Source of the DNA: Candidatus Saccharimonadota bacterium
Lineage (GTDB): Bacteria > Patescibacteriota > Saccharimonadia > Saccharimonadales > Saccharimonadaceae
Assembly: GCA_028286395.1 (NCBI GenBank)
Contig: JAQBRS010000003.1
Span: 184,219-248,218 of the forward strand
Direction of reading: 5' to 3'
Length of the DNA stretch: 64,000 bases
Shown here one piece after another: positions 1 through 7,121 of this stretch. Numbering within the stretch: position 1 is the stretch's first letter; every line of letters starts with the position of its first letter. The notes beneath the pieces were generated by a model. The model did no database searches, was not told the DNA's origin, and saw only the letters and a list, made by a program, of their open reading frames with translations. The position numbers and the translations under genes are program-made.

Positions 1-326
1 AGCCAGCGCCTGCTCCGGTAGCTCCCGTGGCTCCAGCGCCAGCACCATTCACTCCAACACCACTTCCACAGCCAACTGCGCCGTTCTCATCGAATCCTCC
101 AGCAGGACTTGGCGATCGCATCATCAATCCGCTTCCATCAGCAGACAGCCTCACGCAAGGTGGTGTCGCCGACATTGCTTCTCAGATGAACCAAGAGTTG
201 AACGCACATATCCAAGCACTCAACCCGGACCCTGCGCCCGTCACGCCAGCACCACTGCCTCCTCAGCAGTATGCAATCCCTCCACAGCCCCCAGTTCCTC
301 CGCTTCCACCTCAACCAGGCGTCTAA
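1..326 (+). CDS. C-terminal part of a proline-rich protein (5' end outside window)
   Basis: The reading frame is open from the left edge of the window to a TAA at 324-326, so this is the tail of a longer gene. The visible 107 or so residues are dominated by Pro, Ala and Gln (PAPAP, PPQPPVPPLPPQ), with one less biased segment in the middle. No catalytic motif or membrane segment is visible. Such low-complexity tails are common in exported or envelope proteins of Saccharibacteria, but the function cannot be judged from this end. The following gene starts 28 bp downstream from its own promoter. Confidence 0.6.
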   Translation, partial: PAPAPVAPVAPAPAPFTPTPLPQPTAPFSSNPPAGLGDRIINPLPSADSLTQGGVADIASQMNQELNAHIQALNPDPAPVTPAPLPPQQYAIPPQPPVPPLPPQPGV

Positions 327-337
327 CCTTAGTAAGC

Positions 338-346
338 TGTTATACT
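338..346 (+). promoter_or_regulatory. extended -10 promoter of the pseudouridine synthase gene (leaderless type)
   Basis: TG at 338-339 followed by TATACT at 341-346; the ATG at 354 begins after a gap of only 7 bp. The expected start of transcription therefore coincides with the start codon. No -35 match at the proper distance. Confidence 0.6.
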
Positions 347-353
347 AGTCAGC

Positions 354-1031
354 ATGAGAGAACGTCTTAATAAACATCTCGCCTTTCAAATGGGCATCTC
401 ACGTCGTGAAGCCGACGAGCTTATTGACTATGGTCACGTTAAAGTAAACGGTGCAAAAGTCACCCTCGGCGCACGCTTCGAAGAAGGAGATGAGATCACT
501 ATCCGCAACCAACCTCTGGGCGCAGCGGTGGACTTTGAATACATTGCCCTCAACAAGCCGACTGGCTACGTGTCTTCCCGTAAACAACAGGGTGAAACGC
601 AGACAATCTACTCGTTATTACCTGAAAAATACCACACCCTTAAACCCGTCGGACGCCTCGATAAAGACAGTAGTGGACTGATGCTGTTAACGAACGATGG
701 CGATTTCGCCTATCAGATGACCCACCCGAAATTCTACAAGACAAAGAAGTACGAGATTACCCTTGATATCCCTTTAGCGCCCCTGCATCAGCAAATGATC
801 GCTGACCACGGGATTCAGCTTGAGGACGGACCAAGCCAATTAAGCCTGGAGCGAGTCGATGATAGCCGAGAGCACTGGATTGTTACCATGCATGAAGGAC
901 GCAACCGTCAAATTCGCCGAACTTTTTTCTCGATAGGGTATAACGTCACGCGACTTCATCGAACAGACTTTGGGCATTATACGCTGGGTGATATAAAGCC
1001 TGGTGAATTTTCTATCGTTGAAAAGCTGTAG
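354..1031 (+). CDS. RsuA/RluB/RluF-family rRNA pseudouridine synthase
   Basis: Isomerises a specific uridine in rRNA to pseudouridine. The 225-residue protein has an N-terminal S4 RNA-binding domain (about residues 1-50) followed by the RsuA-type catalytic domain. The family signature GRLDKDSSGLMLLTNDGDF contains the catalytic aspartate D103, and the late motif EGRNRQIRRTF is also present. Length is normal for the family. Which rRNA position is modified cannot be told from sequence. Transcription is probably leaderless, from the -10 at 341-346. The gene is monocistronic, with 78 bp to the next CDS. Confidence 0.9.
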   Translation: MRERLNKHLAFQMGISRREADELIDYGHVKVNGAKVTLGARFEEGDEITIRNQPLGAAVDFEYIALNKPTGYVSSRKQQGETQTIYSLLPEKYHTLKPVGRLDKDSSGLMLLTNDGDFAYQMTHPKFYKTKKYEITLDIPLAPLHQQMIADHGIQLEDGPSQLSLERVDDSREHWIVTMHEGRNRQIRRTFFSIGYNVTRLHRTDFGHYTLGDIKPGEFSIVEKL

Positions 1032-1048
1032 TTACCCCTGTAAAACCA

Positions 1049-1077
1049 TTGCTTTTATATATACTTTGTTATATAAT
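1049..1077 (+). promoter_or_regulatory. promoter of the 231-residue unknown gene
   Basis: TTGCTT at 1049-1054, 17-bp spacer, TATAAT at 1072-1077. The predicted transcript has a leader of about 26 nt before the ATG at 1110. Confidence 0.55.
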
Positions 1078-1109
1078 AGTACTCAACAAAAGTAAGCAAG
1101 TTGTAAGAG

Positions 1110-1805
1110 ATGCCACGACCACCACAAACAAATCACCTCATTACCTCAGAGCAAGTGCTCTCATTTCGTGATGCCTCTCGTCGTCAGATCGAATCATGGC
1201 CTGGTGATATTCCCGACTATACCTCTGTGGCGGGGTCACAGCCCGTGTATGCCCAAATGGGTAATCTGTACACAGAACGAATGCTCGCCGACGGACTGGA
1301 CCCACGCTTTAGATCAACCGGCTCGACAGGGGGACTATCAATCATCCCTCGTTTCCTCTACGCTGGTGCTGCAAAGGCAGCCGTACTTGGCTATGAATTA
1401 GCCGATCTCAAAGACGGCATGTACAATCATGGCACGCTTGAATCCCTCTCAAACCTGACTGTCGATGAGAACGACGTCGTTGTTGCCCTGGAAATAGAGC
1501 TTGGACTTCGTCCTGGTGGAGTAAAATCGATTGATGAAAGTCTCGACCACTACACCTTTGATCCAGAAAACGGACTTGGCTTTACTAATTTCGACCGCGC
1601 TCGTCGTACCGCTCACATGGATGCCTACATTCGTCACGGTAAATCATATGAATTTAGGACTGAGCTAGAGTCGCGTTGCGAGGGTCAGCGAACCGGTGTT
1701 CTTGCGATCGCATACCGTGCCATGCTAATGATCAGTTTGTCAGATCCAAACCTATTTCAGGCGACACTTGAAGCAAAAGAGTCTACCGAAGACGACGCCG
1801 CATAA
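1110..1805 (+). CDS. conserved-looking protein of unknown function, 231 aa
   Basis: I do not recognise the family. The protein is soluble, with no signal peptide or transmembrane segment. A Gly/Ser-rich stretch (RSTGSTGGLSIIPRF, about residues 69-83) precedes a probable helical region, and the C-terminus is acidic (KESTEDDAA). Codon use resembles the housekeeping genes. It has its own promoter and short leader without a convincing Shine-Dalgarno site. An inverted repeat follows at 1815-1838. It sits between two RNA/ribosome-related genes, but a shared role is only a guess. Confidence 0.7.
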   Translation: MPRPPQTNHLITSEQVLSFRDASRRQIESWPGDIPDYTSVAGSQPVYAQMGNLYTERMLADGLDPRFRSTGSTGGLSIIPRFLYAGAAKAAVLGYELADLKDGMYNHGTLESLSNLTVDENDVVVALEIELGLRPGGVKSIDESLDHYTFDPENGLGFTNFDRARRTAHMDAYIRHGKSYEFRTELESRCEGQRTGVLAIAYRAMLMISLSDPNLFQATLEAKESTEDDAA

Positions 1806-1814
1806 TACGAATCA

Positions 1815-1838
1815 CGCTTATGCTCGCAAAAATAAGCG
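1815..1838 (+). terminator. weak stem-loop between the unknown gene and der
   Basis: CGCTTAT (1815-1821) pairs with ATAAGCG (1832-1838). No T tract follows on the plus strand, so it may only attenuate or pause transcription. It ends 8 bp before the der -10 box. Confidence 0.35.
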
Positions 1839-1843
1839 ACCTC

Positions 1844-1852
1844 TGTTATAAT
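1844..1852 (+). promoter_or_regulatory. extended -10 promoter of der
   Basis: TGT then TATAAT at 1847-1852; ATG at 1864. The predicted leader is at most about 5 nt. Confidence 0.6.
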
Positions 1853-1863
1853 TACCCTTTGTT

Positions 1864-3327
1864 ATGGCCTCTAAATTACCAACCGTTGCAATTATTGGAC
1901 AAGCGAACGTCGGAAAGAGTTCGCTCTTTAACCGTTTCGTGCGGTCTCGTCAGGCAATTGTGGCAAAAGAGGCAGGTACCACTCGTGACAACGTTCTAGG
2001 TAAAGTCACCCACAACGATCATACGTTTTGGCTCGTCGACACCGCTGGGCTTAAAGACGCAGCTGACGACTTTGAAGCCTCAATCCAAGAGCAAATTACA
2101 GAGGCCGCTGAAGCTGCTGACGTCATCATGGTTGTCGTCGACGGCACGCAATATGCCAGCGACCAAGACAAGTTCGTCGCCAAGAAAGCACTTCGCAGCA
2201 AGAAGCCTGTTTTACTCCTTATCAACAAAGTTGACCTTTCAGGCAGCCTTCCGTCTGACGAATTTAAGCGCCTCGGCATTAAAGAAATTATCCGTACTAG
2301 CGCTGAGCACAACATTGGTATCGAAGCGGCAATTCAGACAATTACCGAGCTGATTCCACCCGCACAAGACGAACCAGCAGGCGACGTGATCCGTATTTCA
2401 CTCATCGGCCGTCCAAATGTTGGTAAGAGTAATCTCTTCAACACCCTCGCAGGTAAGCAGCAAGCAATTGTCGCTAATATCGCAGGAACGACTCGTGACA
2501 TTAACCGTATCGCCATCAAATACAAAGGCGCGAATATCGAAATTCTCGACACCGCTGGTATGCGAAAACCCGGCAAGCAAGAAGTCGGCATCGAGAAATT
2601 CTCAGTGCTTCGTACGCTCCAAGCGATTGAAGAGTCTGACATCTGTTTCCTCCTTATGGAAGCAAACGAGCTTAACACCGCGCTGGATCAACGCCTCGCC
2701 GGTATTATCGACGAAGCAGGCAAAGGCCTCGTTATTGTCGTCAGTAAGTGGGACATCGTCGAAGATAAAGACGAATTTACTCGTGATGCGATTGCGCCAA
2801 AGATCGCTCATACCTTTGAGTTCGTGCCCTGGGCACCACTTATCTTCACCAGTAGCGTAACTGGTCAAAACGTCACCAAATTATTCGACCTCGCCCTCGA
2901 AATCGACGAACGTCGTTTGACTGAACACAAGACTCGTCACATGAATGACCTCCTGCAAACTATTGTTCAAAAACACCCGCCAGCTGGTCTGAAGAATACC
3001 CACCCGCGTCTTCGTTACGTCGTCCAAACTGACACGTCACCTCCATGGTTCGTCATCCACGGAAGCAACCTTAAATTCATTCACTGGTCTTACAAACGCT
3101 ACATCGAACGCAACTTCCGCGAAGCATTTGACTATGTCGGCACACCGATTAAATTTAGTTTCGTCGACGAGAAGCAAGTTAAAGACAACAAAGCTCGTAT
3201 TGCCGAGGGTAAAGAGCCTATCAACAAGGCAAAAGCGAAGAACGAAGAAGCCAAAGTGAATCTTGCCGCTCGACAAGATGCTGGCCGCGAAGCGAAAAAA
3301 GAAGCTCGCAAAAACCTCTCAGAATAA
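1864..3327 (+). CDS. der: ribosome biogenesis GTPase Der (EngA)
   Basis: Double-GTPase needed for maturation of the 50S subunit. Domain 1 (about residues 1-165) carries GQANVGKSS, DTAGL and NKVD; domain 2 (about 175-350) carries GRPNVGKSN, DTAGMRKPG and SKWD; the C-terminal KH-like domain (about 355-440) ends in the typical KFSF segment. A Lys/Ala/Glu-rich tail of about 45 residues follows, longer than in E. coli Der. Expression is probably near-leaderless from an extended -10. The neighbour downstream is on the opposite strand, with a hairpin between them. Confidence 0.97.
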   Translation: MASKLPTVAIIGQANVGKSSLFNRFVRSRQAIVAKEAGTTRDNVLGKVTHNDHTFWLVDTAGLKDAADDFEASIQEQITEAAEAADVIMVVVDGTQYASDQDKFVAKKALRSKKPVLLLINKVDLSGSLPSDEFKRLGIKEIIRTSAEHNIGIEAAIQTITELIPPAQDEPAGDVIRISLIGRPNVGKSNLFNTLAGKQQAIVANIAGTTRDINRIAIKYKGANIEILDTAGMRKPGKQEVGIEKFSVLRTLQAIEESDICFLLMEANELNTALDQRLAGIIDEAGKGLVIVVSKWDIVEDKDEFTRDAIAPKIAHTFEFVPWAPLIFTSSVTGQNVTKLFDLALEIDERRLTEHKTRHMNDLLQTIVQKHPPAGLKNTHPRLRYVVQTDTSPPWFVIHGSNLKFIHWSYKRYIERNFREAFDYVGTPIKFSFVDEKQVKDNKARIAEGKEPINKAKAKNEEAKVNLAARQDAGREAKKEARKNLSE

Positions 3328-3355
3328 AACTCAAAAATAGATCAGAAAAGGAAGA

Positions 3356-3395
3356 ACCCCGCTCCAGGGAGCAAGGCTCGACCGTGGAACGGGGT
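3356..3395 (-). terminator. terminator of the 138-aa membrane protein gene
   Basis: ACCCCG-TCC at the left pairs with GGA-CGGGGT at the right (3356-3395). On the minus strand the stem is followed by a pyrimidine-rich run (CTTCCTTTTC). It lies between convergent genes and may also stop der transcripts. Confidence 0.65.
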
Positions 3396-3425
3396 AGTGA
3401 TGTGGGATTTCTCCCGTTGTTTCTT

Positions 3426-3842
3426 CTAGTCGCGCCTGAAGGATCTGACCCATCCGATAGCAATCACGGTAAACGCAACTGCAACGATCGCCACGACCGG
3501 TGCGTACACGAACATACGTTGCACCTCAGGTGACGGCATGGTGAATCCCACGATATGCGAGGTGACCACCAGAACAACCACGAAGGCTGCGATGCGACCG
3601 AAGTGGTAACGCGACCGCCTGCGAAGGCGACCGAATTGCGCGTTTGTCCCCACGACAGCGAGATAGATCCCAAGGGCTCCAACCGCTGTCAGTACTGCCA
3701 GGATCAGGTTGCCCTGTTTGGTGTGTGCCGAAGCATACACCAAAACCCAGTAGTACATCAGTCCGAATAGACCGACAGATGCCACGATCCAGCTCCAGCG
3801 CCATACTTCGCGCCAGCTGAAATCATGCAGTTCCTTTTCCAT
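3426..3842 (-). CDS. small polytopic membrane protein of unknown function
   Basis: 138 residues with four hydrophobic segments (about 16-34, 44-64, 82-101, 111-131) and Arg-rich loops (RLRRRSRYHFGR after the second, RSFRRD at the end), suggesting inside-positive topology. No family recognised. It is visibly more GC-rich than der and pth on either side and is one of a dispersed set of short monocistronic GC-rich genes. The leader of about 45 nt has a GGGAGG Shine-Dalgarno site 7 bp before the ATG, unlike the leaderless housekeeping genes. A probable -10 (CATAAT) lies upstream. The four-helix plan recalls KwaA in size, but nothing else supports that. Confidence 0.7.
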   Translation of the reverse strand: MEKELHDFSWREVWRWSWIVASVGLFGLMYYWVLVYASAHTKQGNLILAVLTAVGALGIYLAVVGTNAQFGRLRRRSRYHFGRIAAFVVVLVVTSHIVGFTMPSPEVQRMFVYAPVVAIVAVAFTVIAIGWVRSFRRD

Positions 3843-3938
3843 TAGTGCCTCCCGATGCGTGTTGTGTCATGAAAAAGACTTGAGTTATTATGAAACTAAT
3901 TATCAGAAAAATCAATACCTATACTCAAGAGAATGTAG

Positions 3939-3944
3939 TAGAAT
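3939..3944 (+). promoter_or_regulatory. -10 box of pth (leaderless type)
   Basis: TAGAAT ends 6 bp before the ATG at 3951. Confidence 0.55.
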
Positions 3945-3950
3945 GAACAT

Positions 3951-4514
3951 ATGAAGATCGTCTTTGCCCAAGGCAACCCAGATAAAAAATACCAAAAAAC
4001 CCGCCACAACACGGGTTTTATGATCGTGGACGCGTTAGGTGAGAAGTATGATGCCACCTGGCGCGTTATTGATAAGTATAAGGGCCATATCGCCAACATC
4101 GAGATAGATGGCGAGAAAGTCATCCTCGTAAAGCCCCTGAGCTATTACAATGACACAGGGATGGTTGCCCGACTACTGGTTGATTACTATAAATTGAACC
4201 CCGCGACTGATTTCCTCGTCGTTCATGATGACCTCGCCTTGCCACTAGGGACCATTCGTGTCCGTGATAGCGGCAGTGATGCTGGCAATAATGGCGTCAA
4301 AGATCTTAATCTTCACCTTGGTCAAAACTACAAGCGTATCCGTGTCGGTATCTGGACCGAGGACCGCGATAAAATGGACGACGTGAACTTCGTTTTGGGC
4401 GTATTTCCTAAGGCTGAGTTCGAAAAAGTAGAGAAAGTCATTATTCCTCACGTTACTGATCTGATCGAAAAATTCGTCGCTGGCACCCTCGAAGTCTCCA
4501 GCGCCTCTCTCTAA
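3951..4514 (+). CDS. pth: peptidyl-tRNA hydrolase
   Basis: Cleaves peptidyl-tRNA released from stalled ribosomes. 187 residues, the usual bacterial length. Family positions are present: N9 in QGNP, the catalytic H19 in RHNTGF, N67 in LSYYNDTG, HDDL at 92-95 and the N113/N114 pair in AGNNGVKDL (normally GHNGL, so one position is substituted). A TAGAAT -10 at 3939-3944 ends 6 bp before the ATG, implying a leaderless mRNA. Confidence 0.95.
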   Translation: MKIVFAQGNPDKKYQKTRHNTGFMIVDALGEKYDATWRVIDKYKGHIANIEIDGEKVILVKPLSYYNDTGMVARLLVDYYKLNPATDFLVVHDDLALPLGTIRVRDSGSDAGNNGVKDLNLHLGQNYKRIRVGIWTEDRDKMDDVNFVLGVFPKAEFEKVEKVIIPHVTDLIEKFVAGTLEVSSASL

Positions 4515-4517
4515 GGG

Positions 4518-4546
4518 TTTATTTCATTCGTCAAGAGGCGTATACT
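4518..4546 (+). promoter_or_regulatory. promoter of the 122-aa unknown gene
   Basis: TATACT at 4541-4546, with a weak TTTATT 17 bp upstream at 4518-4523. The leader is about 38 nt and carries AAAGGAG before the ATG at 4591. Confidence 0.45.
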
Positions 4547-4590
4547 CTCTGGCAGACCGCACCACCCCCTATCAAAAGAAAGGAGCGGCC

Positions 4591-4959
4591 ATGTCCGCTT
4601 TGCAAACAAGCATGGACAACAACGCAGTTGACCCTGGCCACTGGCTCGTTGAGCTAGTGAGAAAGATTCAACCGCACCTGTCACACCTCGTCATCATGCC
4701 GAAGCCGGAGCCGATCATCGACACTGACGGCGTGGAGACGATGGCCATCTGTCGACCCATCGACAAGCACTACCTCATGACCACCAAGGGTCTGGCACGC
4801 GTCGATCGAACGCTGTTCGACCGCAAGGCCAAGCCGCGGCTCATGAGCCACCACAGCATCGCTCTGATCGAGAGCCGTGCCATGGTTGGCGTCATTGCCG
4901 CAATGGAGATCATGCTCCAAGAGCAGATCAAGTCGTGGGGCGAGGCATCGGTTCGGTGA
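4591..4959 (+). CDS. unknown protein, 122 aa, GC-rich monocistron
   Basis: Soluble, mostly helical-looking protein (LVELVRKIQPHLSHLVIM near the N-terminus, VGVIAAMEIMLQEQIKSW near the C-terminus). No family recognised. The start is fixed by a strong Shine-Dalgarno site (AAAGGAG, 4579-4585) and an upstream -10. The gene ends in TGA and is followed directly by a long GC-rich hairpin. Composition and codon choice (GAC, CTC, ATC, GTC) differ from neighbouring pth. An antisense frame of similar length exists but has no promoter or ribosome site. Confidence 0.7.
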   Translation: MSALQTSMDNNAVDPGHWLVELVRKIQPHLSHLVIMPKPEPIIDTDGVETMAICRPIDKHYLMTTKGLARVDRTLFDRKAKPRLMSHHSIALIESRAMVGVIAAMEIMLQEQIKSWGEASVR

Positions 4960-4963
4960 CAGC

Positions 4964-4997
4964 GGGGCGACGGGGAGAGCAATCTCTCCGTCGCCCC
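4964..4997 (+). terminator. GC-rich hairpin after the 122-aa gene
   Basis: GGGGCGACGG..GAGAG pairs with CTCTCCGTCGCCCC across a 4-nt loop, with two bulged G. It is backed up by a second hairpin at 5019-5049. Confidence 0.7.
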
Positions 4998-5018
4998 ACA
5001 CCTACACCCTAGACAACA

Positions 5019-5049
5019 AAATACCCCCTCTGAAAATGAGGGGGTATTT
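5019..5049 (+). terminator. bidirectional terminator hairpin
   Basis: AAATACCCCCTC (5019-5030), loop TGAAAAT, GAGGGGGTATTT (5038-5049): a perfect 12-bp stem with A/T ends, usable from both strands. Confidence 0.75.
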
Positions 5050-5071
5050 ATGTATAAAATCATTGGGATAT

Positions 5072-5105
5072 GAAGAGGGGCGGTGAAGTACATCACCGCC
5101 CCCTT
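5072..5105 (-). terminator. hairpin downstream of the 153-aa membrane protein gene
   Basis: GAAG-GGGGCGGTGA (one bulged A) pairs with TCACCGCCCCCTTC. It lies 30 bp beyond the stop of the minus-strand gene. The T run is poor, but the next hairpin (5019-5049) supplies a second stop. Confidence 0.6.
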
Positions 5106-5135
5106 CGGGTAAAAACCCGGGACACCCGTTGTCGA

Positions 5136-5597
5136 TCAGTGATCGACGTGTTCGTGAGTTCCCGTGTTGACCTGAGCTTTCGCCGCCTTGCGCTTGTCGC
5201 GCTTCGAGGGCTTGCGAATGACCAGGGCGAACACGCCGGCGACCATGAAAAGCAGGACGGCGAGCACCATGATGTTGAAGCTGGTTGCCAGCGGCTGGGT
5301 GTACCCCAGTCCCAGACGATCACCCAAAAGGGCAAGGTCTGGTCCAATCGTGGCGTTGAACAGGACGGCGAGCGCCACGAAGGCGACGCCGATCCAGATG
5401 ATCATGGCGATCAGCTTGCGGATCTCGAGCTGTTGCTGAGGATCCTTGTGCTGAGTGCGCGATGCGCGGTACATCTCGAGCGCCTTGATGAGGGCGAACA
5501 CGATGACACCTGCGAGCACGATCGTTGTAGCCCACCACATGGTGAGGTACTGGTACAGCGTGTCTGATACGAGGCCGGTGGCCATGGGAACAATCAT
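5136..5597 (-). CDS. small membrane protein of unknown function, 153 aa
   Basis: Three hydrophobic segments (about residues 20-40, 62-83, 106-128) with a charged loop after the first (MYRASRTQHKDPQQQLEIRK) and a basic/His C-terminal tail (RKPSKRDKRKAAKAQ...HEHVDH). No family recognised; the general plan resembles the other GC-rich membrane protein at 3426-3842. The promoter at 5658-5686 is canonical, and the leader of about 55 nt has GAAGGAAAC as Shine-Dalgarno. A plus-strand frame of 165 codons overlaps it but lacks start signals and hydrophobic patterning, so I take the minus strand. Confidence 0.75.
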   Translation of the reverse strand: MIVPMATGLVSDTLYQYLTMWWATTIVLAGVIVFALIKALEMYRASRTQHKDPQQQLEIRKLIAMIIWIGVAFVALAVLFNATIGPDLALLGDRLGLGYTQPLATSFNIMVLAVLLFMVAGVFALVIRKPSKRDKRKAAKAQVNTGTHEHVDH

Positions 5598-5657
5598 GTT
5601 AAGTTTCCTTCGAACGGTGGAACGGGTGTCGTCATACCGAATGGTACAACGAAGAAC

Positions 5658-5686
5658 ATTATACCACTAATGCTTTAAAAAGTCAA
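5658..5686 (-). promoter_or_regulatory. canonical promoter of the 153-aa membrane protein gene
   Basis: On the minus strand: TTGACT (5681-5686), 17-bp spacer containing AAGCATTAGTG, TATAAT (5658-5663). Nearly identical over its whole 29 bp to the promoter at 7025-7053 (two differences). Confidence 0.85.
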
Positions 5687-5721
5687 TACGCTGATAATCC
5701 GGAAGTTAATAAGTTTCCAAT

Positions 5722-6075
5722 AAAAAACGCTCACAGTAAGGGTGGGCATCACTGTGAGCGTATTTTACCCTTTAACCCACCCAGATTTCTCAGTGAAGCG
5801 GTAGCAACCGTAGTAAATATATGGTGCGCGCCTGGCTCTCACAAGGAGGGCCACTACTGGATAGTCACTATACATGAGAAATCTTTATTGGGATCCTTTA
5901 TCTCCCTAGGGGAAATAAAGTGTTAAAGGGATTAGTATACACACAAGGCTGGCATGCCGAAGCAAGGCTCATACAGTGGAGGGTAGTTACTATATGAACA
6001 CCGTGTGCGTAACCTAACATAAGTTAGAATAGGGGGTATAAGGTGCTTGGTAAGCCTCGCAGGACTAACCAATCG
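5722..6075 (-). ncRNA. candidate structured non-coding RNA, about 350 nt, family not recognised
   Basis: A perfect minus-strand promoter (TTGACT 6105-6110, 17 bp, TAAAAT 6082-6087) and a perfect intrinsic terminator (10-bp stem 5728-5737/5751-5760, then six U from 5722-5727) bracket a gene-free stretch. Within it, two nested 9-bp helices are exact: 5922-5930 with 5768-5776 (CCCTTTAAC/GTTAAAGGG) and 5875-5883 with 5784-5792 (GATTTCTCA/TGAGAAATC). Local hairpins lie at 6047-6072, 6014-6027, 5896-5920, 5834-5852 and 5799-5810. No plausible ORF with a ribosome site is present. Expected signatures of RNase P RNA, tmRNA and SRP RNA were not found, so the role is unknown. Confidence 0.75.
5728..5760 (-). 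terminator. intrinsic terminator of the candidate ncRNA
   Basis: CGCTCACAGT and ACTGTGAGCG form a perfect 10-bp stem; on the minus strand it is followed by TTTTTT (complement of 5722-5727). Confidence 0.9.
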
Positions 6076-6081
6076 CTTTGC

Positions 6082-6110
6082 ATTTTAGCACGTATTTGAC
6101 ATAAAGTCAA
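6082..6110 (-). promoter_or_regulatory. promoter of the candidate ncRNA, overlapping the dprA upstream region
   Basis: TTGACT-17-TAAAAT on the minus strand. Its -35 overlaps an inverted repeat (TTGAC at 6096-6100, GTCAA at 6106-6110), so the plus strand also carries a TTGACA (6096-6101) pointing to dprA. The two units may compete for polymerase. Confidence 0.8.
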
Positions 6111-6130
6111 TACGTATTGAAATAAAATCT

Positions 6131-6988
6131 ATGAAAATCAAGGCTATTACACCAGATGAATCTGTTTTCTTACAGATCATCGAAACTATTGCGCTTAAGC
6201 CAAAAACAGTATACTTTATAGGTTCACTCCCTACGGAGCGGGTTCCAGTGGTGGCAATGGTGGGAACGAGGAAACCTACTTCTTATGGTAAAGAAGTAAC
6301 CTTTAATTTAGCTTATAAACTAGCAAAGCAGGGGGTTACTATTGTCAGCGGGCTTGCCTTGGGGATAGATGCGATCGCACATCGAGCAGCGCTGGAAGCG
6401 GGTGGGACCACTGTTGCGGTCCTGGCAAACGGACTCGATTCCGTCTACCCAGCGTCGCATCGGGCACTCGCAGAAGAAATCGTCGCAAAAGGTGGCCTTA
6501 TTATAAGTGAGTACCCGCCAGGCACGCCCGCACGTGATTTCCAATTCTTAGCCCGTAACAGGATTGTGAGTGGCTTGTCTGATGCCGTTATCGTCACCGA
6601 AGCAGCTGGGCGTAGCGGAACGCTCGCCACCGTCGCATATGCCCTTGAACAGAACCGGGAAGTCTTCGCTGTTCCAGGCAATATCACCAGTCCGATGTCG
6701 GTAGGACCAAACCGCATGATTATCCAGGGTGCACACCCGGCGCTAGAATCGAACGATATCCTGCAAATAATTGCGCCTCACTTACTTACACAACAAACAA
6801 CATTAAATATGGGTAGTACCCCAGTCGAAATAAAGATTATCGATCTATTAAAATCGGGGATTCGTGATGGCGATATACTGCAACAAGGATCAGGTTTCGA
6901 CGTTAGCGATTTTTCGCAGGCGATCACCATGCTGGAAATCGCAGGACTGATCAGGCCTCTGGGCGGGAACCAATGGACGATCACGTAG
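6131..6988 (+). CDS. dprA: DNA-processing protein DprA (Smf)
   Basis: Loads RecA on incoming single-stranded DNA during natural transformation. The Rossmann-like core is clear: VVAMVGTRKPTSYG, IVSGLALGIDAIAHRAAL, VAVLANGLDSVYPASH, GGLIISEYPPG, FLARNRIVSGLSDAVIV and EAAGRSGTLATVAYAL. A winged-helix DprA_WH domain fills the last 60 residues. At 285 aa it lacks the N-terminal SAM-like domain of longer homologues. Competence is expected in Saccharibacteria, which salvage nucleotides and DNA. It is transcribed divergently from the ncRNA. Confidence 0.95.
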   Translation: MKIKAITPDESVFLQIIETIALKPKTVYFIGSLPTERVPVVAMVGTRKPTSYGKEVTFNLAYKLAKQGVTIVSGLALGIDAIAHRAALEAGGTTVAVLANGLDSVYPASHRALAEEIVAKGGLIISEYPPGTPARDFQFLARNRIVSGLSDAVIVTEAAGRSGTLATVAYALEQNREVFAVPGNITSPMSVGPNRMIIQGAHPALESNDILQIIAPHLLTQQTTLNMGSTPVEIKIIDLLKSGIRDGDILQQGSGFDVSDFSQAITMLEIAGLIRPLGGNQWTIT

Positions 6989-7024
6989 ATGTCATGCAGA
7001 CACGGGCAGTGGGGTATATACATA

Positions 7025-7053
7025 TTGACTTTTATAAGCATTAGTGCTATAAT
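7025..7053 (+). promoter_or_regulatory. canonical promoter of the 179-aa unknown gene
   Basis: TTGACT (7025-7030), 17-bp spacer with AAGCATTAGTG, TATAAT (7048-7053). It matches the promoter at 5658-5686 at 27 of 29 positions. The leader begins with a GTAAC/GTTAC hairpin and has GAGAGA before the ATG. Confidence 0.88.
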
Positions 7054-7121
7054 ATAGCGCAAGTAACCCCTGTGTTACGAAAGCTTTTGCACATTCACGT
7101 CTAGAGAAAAGAGAGATCGCC

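Noticed and set aside
3426..3842. KwaA partner for the KwaB-like protein
   Set aside because: Four membrane helices and small size are suggestive, but it is 28 kb away, has its own regulation and no sequence motif in support.
5070..5567. A 165-codon plus-strand frame over the 153-aa membrane protein gene
   Set aside because: Starts inside a terminator hairpin and lacks start signals; the minus strand has a consensus promoter, ribosome site and clear membrane helices.
5722..6075. RNase P RNA, tmRNA or SRP RNA for the candidate ncRNA
   Set aside because: The conserved RNase P core, a CCA-bearing acceptor end or the SRP tetraloop region were not found by eye on either strand.
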